DNA from: Sphingosinicella xenopeptidilytica
GTDB lineage: Bacteria > Pseudomonadota > Alphaproteobacteria > Sphingomonadales > Sphingomonadaceae
Direction: 5' to 3'
Assembly: GCF_042676985.1 (NCBI RefSeq)
Contig: NZ_JBHTIK010000001.1
Location: 515,898 to 579,897 of the forward strand
Length of the DNA stretch: 64,000 bases
This document shows, in pieces, positions 61,118 through 64,000 of the stretch. Below the pieces are notes generated by a model. It worked only from the letters and a program-made list of their open reading frames with translations, was not told the DNA's origin and did no database searches. The stretch's first letter is position 1; each line of letters opens with the position of its first letter. The translations under genes and the position numbers were made by a program.

Positions 61118-62143
61118 ATGGCTATTGCAAAGACCGCCGGTCGCGCGGCAACGGTGGCGGCGGGCGATTGCACGCCGATTTTCGATCATATCGCGGTCTG
61201 GTCCGCCGATACTGAAGCCAGCGCGCGCTTCCTGACACAGGTGATGGGCTGGAAACGCCACCCGACCGTCATCCGCGTGAGTGACGAGGAAAAAACGACC
61301 GGCGGCATGATCGGCACGTTCTTCGACGCGCCGGGCTTGTGGATCGAGCTGATCGAGCCGACCACGCCCGGGCCGGGGCAGGATATCCTCGATGCGCTCG
61401 GCGATGGCGCTCTCGTCGAGATCAACTTCGATCTCGGCAACGAATACCCGAAGGCGTTGGATCTGCTTGCCGGGCGCGGCGTCGAGATGCTGAGCATGGA
61501 CGGCTCGCCGCTCAAGGACGGCGGCACCATCAACGAAGGCGTGTTCGACGGGCATGAAATCCTGAATCCCGGGCAGCGGATCGCCTATTTCCCGACATCG
61601 ATGACCGGTGGGACTACGGTCGAATATTATGAAGTCCGGTCGGATGACGCGGGATCGCTGCTGCTCGAACGCGATCGTGTGTGGAAGGACGAAACCCGCA
61701 CGCCTGGGACGCCATGGATCGACCATGTGGCGATCGTAACCGACGATGCCGAAGGCGCCGCGTCGTTCTTTGCGGACTACATGGGCATGAAACGCCATCC
61801 CGGAGGCTCGGGCGAGGGCGCTGCCAAAGCCGTTCTGCTCGATGCCAAAGGGGCGGACGAAAAACCGCTCTGGCTGCGGCTGGTCGAGCCTGCTCCCGGA
61901 AGCCGCGCCGCCGCGCTCCTCGCGGCGCGTGGCTCAGGCCACATCATGGAGCTGGGCGTTGTCGTCGAAGACATTGCAGCATTCGGCGCGCGGGCTGCAA
62001 AGCTTGGCGTGACGCTGGTCGACGATCGTGGCACGTCGCTTCCTACCGGCACCATACCGGCAGGCGGAGCCTATTTCCGCGAGGAAGACAGCTGCGGCAT
62101 TCCTGTTCGTCTCATCCCGGCATCCGCCTCCGCATCCTGCTGA
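61118..62143 (+). CDS. VOC superfamily protein with two glyoxalase/dioxygenase-like domains
   Basis: A 341-residue protein with two tandem VOC domains. The first opens with FDHIAVWSADTEASARFL (about residue 23) and the second with WIDHVAIVTDDAEGAASFFADYMGM (quoted in part: WIDHVAIVTDD). The arrangement resembles extradiol and 4-hydroxyphenylpyruvate dioxygenases, with metal histidines at DHIAVW and DHVAIV, but a full His-His-Glu set needs checking. It starts at 61118 with GGAGCGAGGA upstream. It is probably the ring- or side-chain-modifying enzyme of the TetR locus. Confidence 0.85.
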   Translation: MAIAKTAGRAATVAAGDCTPIFDHIAVWSADTEASARFLTQVMGWKRHPTVIRVSDEEKTTGGMIGTFFDAPGLWIELIEPTTPGPGQDILDALGDGALVEINFDLGNEYPKALDLLAGRGVEMLSMDGSPLKDGGTINEGVFDGHEILNPGQRIAYFPTSMTGGTTVEYYEVRSDDAGSLLLERDRVWKDETRTPGTPWIDHVAIVTDDAEGAASFFADYMGMKRHPGGSGEGAAKAVLLDAKGADEKPLWLRLVEPAPGSRAAALLAARGSGHIMELGVVVEDIAAFGARAAKLGVTLVDDRGTSLPTGTIPAGGAYFREEDSCGIPVRLIPASASASC

Positions 62144-62181
62144 CCGCAGCAAGGGTTTCCGGCACGGCCGATTTTCGTTTC

Positions 62182-62219
62182 TTGCAATGTAGGACAATAT
62201 ATTCATACTAAGCGGCCTA
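62182..62219 (+). promoter_or_regulatory. Promoter with GGCCTA half-operator for the NTF2-like gene
   Basis: TTGCAA (62182-62187) and CATACT (62204-62209) are 16 bp apart. GGCCTA follows at 62214-62219, in the context AGCGGCCTAAAAATC, the same as at the other three sites. Confidence 0.55.
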
Positions 62220-62239
62220 AAAATCAAGGGGAGAGGCCA

Positions 62240-62938
62240 GTGTCTGGTATGAAAATCACACGGTTATCCGCCATATCGGTATGTTTGATCGGCTTGGCTC
62301 CACTGCAAGGTGGAGCCGCGCAGGCAAGTCCGCTGGGGGATGCATGGCGGAAGCAGACGCTGGAGGCATACGACAATGCCAAACCCACCGCCGCGCTCGC
62401 TGGGATGTCGGAAGCGGAAAAGCTGAAGGAGATTCAGGAAGTCCAGAAGCTGCCCTTGCGGTATACGCGCTACATCAATCAGCGCGATTGGGACCGCTGG
62501 GTCAACCAGTTCACGCCCGAATCGAGCTATTGGCAATATACGATCGGGCAGGTCGTCAGCGGCCCGGACGGATGGCGAAAACATCTGGATGCGGTCGGCA
62601 TGACCAGCGAAAAAATGCACAGCCTTTTCGAGAACCTTGGTTCGCCGGAGATCGAACTTCTGTCTCCCACCACCGCGCGCGGGGTCTGGCAGGCCCTTTT
62701 CGTGTTCTGGATGCCCCGCGATCAAACGCCGACAAAGGGCTTCCTTGTCGAACCCGGGCAGGAAAGCCGAACGTATGCGATCTATTACCAGACCTACAAG
62801 AAGGTAAATGGGACCTGGAAGATCGATACGAATATTCCCACCACGGTCAGGCATGAACTCGGCGTATTGCCCGAAGGCGTGGTCGCTCCGAAACCGGAGT
62901 TGCCGCCTTCGTCGACGCAAGCAAAGACGGGGAAATAA
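62240..62938 (+). CDS. Secreted NTF2-like (SnoaL-type) protein
   Basis: A 232-residue protein with a hydrophobic leader (ISVCLIGLAPLQGGAAQAS). LPLRYTRYINQRDWDRWVNQF and the later YAIYYQTYKKVNGTWKIDTN are typical of the NTF2/SnoaL cone fold, used by isomerases, dehydratases and ring-hydroxylase subunits. The GTG at 62240 has AAGGGGAG six bases upstream; an ATG at 62249 is 15 bases away. It is under the same operator as the VOC gene. Confidence 0.82.
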   Translation: MSGMKITRLSAISVCLIGLAPLQGGAAQASPLGDAWRKQTLEAYDNAKPTAALAGMSEAEKLKEIQEVQKLPLRYTRYINQRDWDRWVNQFTPESSYWQYTIGQVVSGPDGWRKHLDAVGMTSEKMHSLFENLGSPEIELLSPTTARGVWQALFVFWMPRDQTPTKGFLVEPGQESRTYAIYYQTYKKVNGTWKIDTNIPTTVRHELGVLPEGVVAPKPELPPSSTQAKTGK

Positions 62939-62968
62939 TCAAAGCCCTGTAGACCAAATGGTATCAGT

Positions 62969-63012
62969 GCCTGAACTTCACTTGCCGTGATACACGCCGG
63001 TGAAGTTCAGGC
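62969..63012. terminator. 13-bp inverted repeat between convergent genes
   Basis: GCCTGAACTTCAC (62969-62981) and GTGAAGTTCAGGC (63000-63012) are perfect complements separated by 18 nt. It lies between the convergent stops at 62938 and 63041. No T-run is seen, so a terminator role is possible but not certain. Confidence 0.5.
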
Positions 63013-63040
63013 CTGAGCGAATTGCCGGAAATCTGTGCAG

Positions 63041-63907
63041 CTAGTCCCCAAGATCAAAAATCGAAAGTGAGGCGTTCTTGATCTGGGGCACGAGAAGGCG
63101 CCGGCGCTTGTCGTCGACGCCTATGGCGGCAGGCACCTCGATATTGTCGGCGACAACCACGGGCAGGCCGTCCCCCGCAGGTACGCGATAGACGTTCCTG
63201 CCGAGCTGGCTGGCAACGACGAGATCACCGTTCGAAAGCAGGACGATGCCATCGAACTGGCCGGTAGGGAGGGTACGCTCTCGCAGAATGCGGCCATCTC
63301 GATCGCGAAAGACAAGGTTTACGCCGCGGCCGCCATGAACGATATGGCCACTCCCATCGATTGCGATGCCGTTCGGGCGTTCGAGTGCGGGATCGCGCGC
63401 GGCAAATGTTGAAACCTCGCCTTTCGCACTGATGCTGAACAGCGCGCCGGGCGTCGTTTCATTTGCGAAATCGGTAACATAGACCGTGCCGTCGTTCGCG
63501 ACGACGAGATCGTTGAGGCGCACGGCACCGGGAATCTCGATGTTGCCGCGCGGTGCACCGCTCTTGCGGTCGAACAGCCGGACTGTGCTCGTATCGGCGA
63601 CATAAAGCAGGTCGCCGTGCAGATAGATTCCGAGCGGATCGATCAGCGTTACGCCGTTTACACCCCCCGCGATCCATTTGAGCGAAATGACTTTGCCATC
63701 CGGCGACACGCGCGAGATGAAGCCGTTGTTTTCAGGCCCTCGCGCCGCGAGGTTCGAGACAAGATACTCGTCACGCACGTTGTCGTAACGTGCCGCTTCG
63801 GATCCATCGAACCCGACATTCTGAATGACCATAAGCGGAGGTTGCAGGCCGGGTGTTGCTGTGCTGCCCGCCAGATGAAGCAGGAATGCGGTAAGGCTCG
63901 TTATCAT
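63041..63907 (-). CDS. Secreted SMP-30/NHL-like beta-propeller protein
   Basis: A 288-residue protein with a leader MITSLTAFLLHLAGSTATPG. Blades include GFISRVSPDGKVI, GVTLIDPLGIYLHGDLLYVADTS, VRLNDLVVANDGTVYVTDF and RPNGIAIDGSGHIVHGG, a strong SMP-30/gluconolactonase-like pattern. Whether it is an enzyme or a binding propeller is open. The 93 nt after its start to the window end hold only its upstream region and no gene I can see. Confidence 0.75.
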   Translation of the reverse strand: MITSLTAFLLHLAGSTATPGLQPPLMVIQNVGFDGSEAARYDNVRDEYLVSNLAARGPENNGFISRVSPDGKVISLKWIAGGVNGVTLIDPLGIYLHGDLLYVADTSTVRLFDRKSGAPRGNIEIPGAVRLNDLVVANDGTVYVTDFANETTPGALFSISAKGEVSTFAARDPALERPNGIAIDGSGHIVHGGRGVNLVFRDRDGRILRERTLPTGQFDGIVLLSNGDLVVASQLGRNVYRVPAGDGLPVVVADNIEVPAAIGVDDKRRRLLVPQIKNASLSIFDLGD

Positions 63908-64000
63908 GGTTTCTCCCCAAGGTTGCTTCTTCAGTTTTGTATTTGATCATTGATGGGTAGTGATCGGATGCGTTTACCGGTTGCGGCATGGATGGCGTTG

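Noticed and set aside
1..64000. CRISPR arrays, rRNA genes, prophage structural genes or a replication origin
   Set aside because: No regularly spaced repeats, rRNA-like sequence, phage head or tail genes, or origin-like clusters were seen.

Overview
The window is high-GC alphaproteobacterial DNA. It most resembles a sphingomonad chromosome: there are two TonB-dependent receptors, SURF1/thrC/M16 and SUV3-like helicase/S4/FdxA/CarD gene strings, a CarD regulator, and dispersed CCCCGG...CCGGGG palindromes flanking a GIY-YIG gene. The genus is inference; no rRNA is present.

Layout. (1) 1-12.8 kb is core chromosome: the end of a SURF1 gene, an FAH-family hydrolase, a DUF421 pair, threonine synthase, an M16 protease, a methyltransferase, a GIY-YIG gene framed by inverted palindromes, an M23 peptidase, then helicase, S4 protein, ferredoxin, CarD and tRNA-Leu(GAG). 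(2) 12.8-15.07 kb is a graveyard of mobile-element fragments beside the tRNA: a recombinase C-terminus, an IS3 OrfA remnant, a transposase C-terminus and a beheaded transporter in front of an intact racemase gene. (3) 15.07-44.3 kb is a large catabolic island. It holds secreted and cytoplasmic hydrolases (two NylB-like serine hydrolases, a NylC/DmpA-like P1 peptidase, two propeller-amidohydrolases, an alpha/beta hydrolase and an M24 peptidase), a TonB receptor, a POT peptide transporter, two omega-aminotransferases, a semialdehyde dehydrogenase, glutaryl-CoA dehydrogenase and one LysR regulator. (4) 44.3-52.3 kb is a kdp potassium-ATPase system with kdpD divergent, kdpE after kdpC, kdpF, and an extra 27-codon membrane ORF. 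(5) 52.3-63 kb is a second catabolic locus under a TetR regulator: a six-gene minus-strand operon (acetoacetate-decarboxylase-like, TonB receptor, EthD, oxidoreductase, HemL-like aminotransferase, aldehyde dehydrogenase) opposite tetR, a VOC protein and an NTF2-like protein. A secreted beta-propeller gene follows.

The main observation is that the island in (3) seems to be one regulon. A 17-bp dyad with the LysR geometry T-N11-A, GGTGN-N7-NCACC, occurs upstream of every transcription unit I can define in the island apart from the LysR gene, 70-108 nt before the start codon, with one site per start at two of the three divergent promoters. The genes read as a chain: outer-membrane uptake, hydrolysis of amide or peptide bonds, inner-membrane uptake, transamination of an omega-amino acid, oxidation of the semialdehyde to a dicarboxylate, and glutaryl-CoA oxidation. 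5-Aminovalerate/glutarate, or oligomers that release such amino acids, are the best-fitting substrates, but this is inference.

The locus in (5) shows a second shared operator, TAGGCC/GGCCTA, placed between or beside the -35 and -10 elements of four promoters. Its best copy is a perfect TAGGCC-GTT-GGCCTA palindrome in the VOC-gene promoter. No sequence search or computation could be run here; all calls come from reading the bases and translations.
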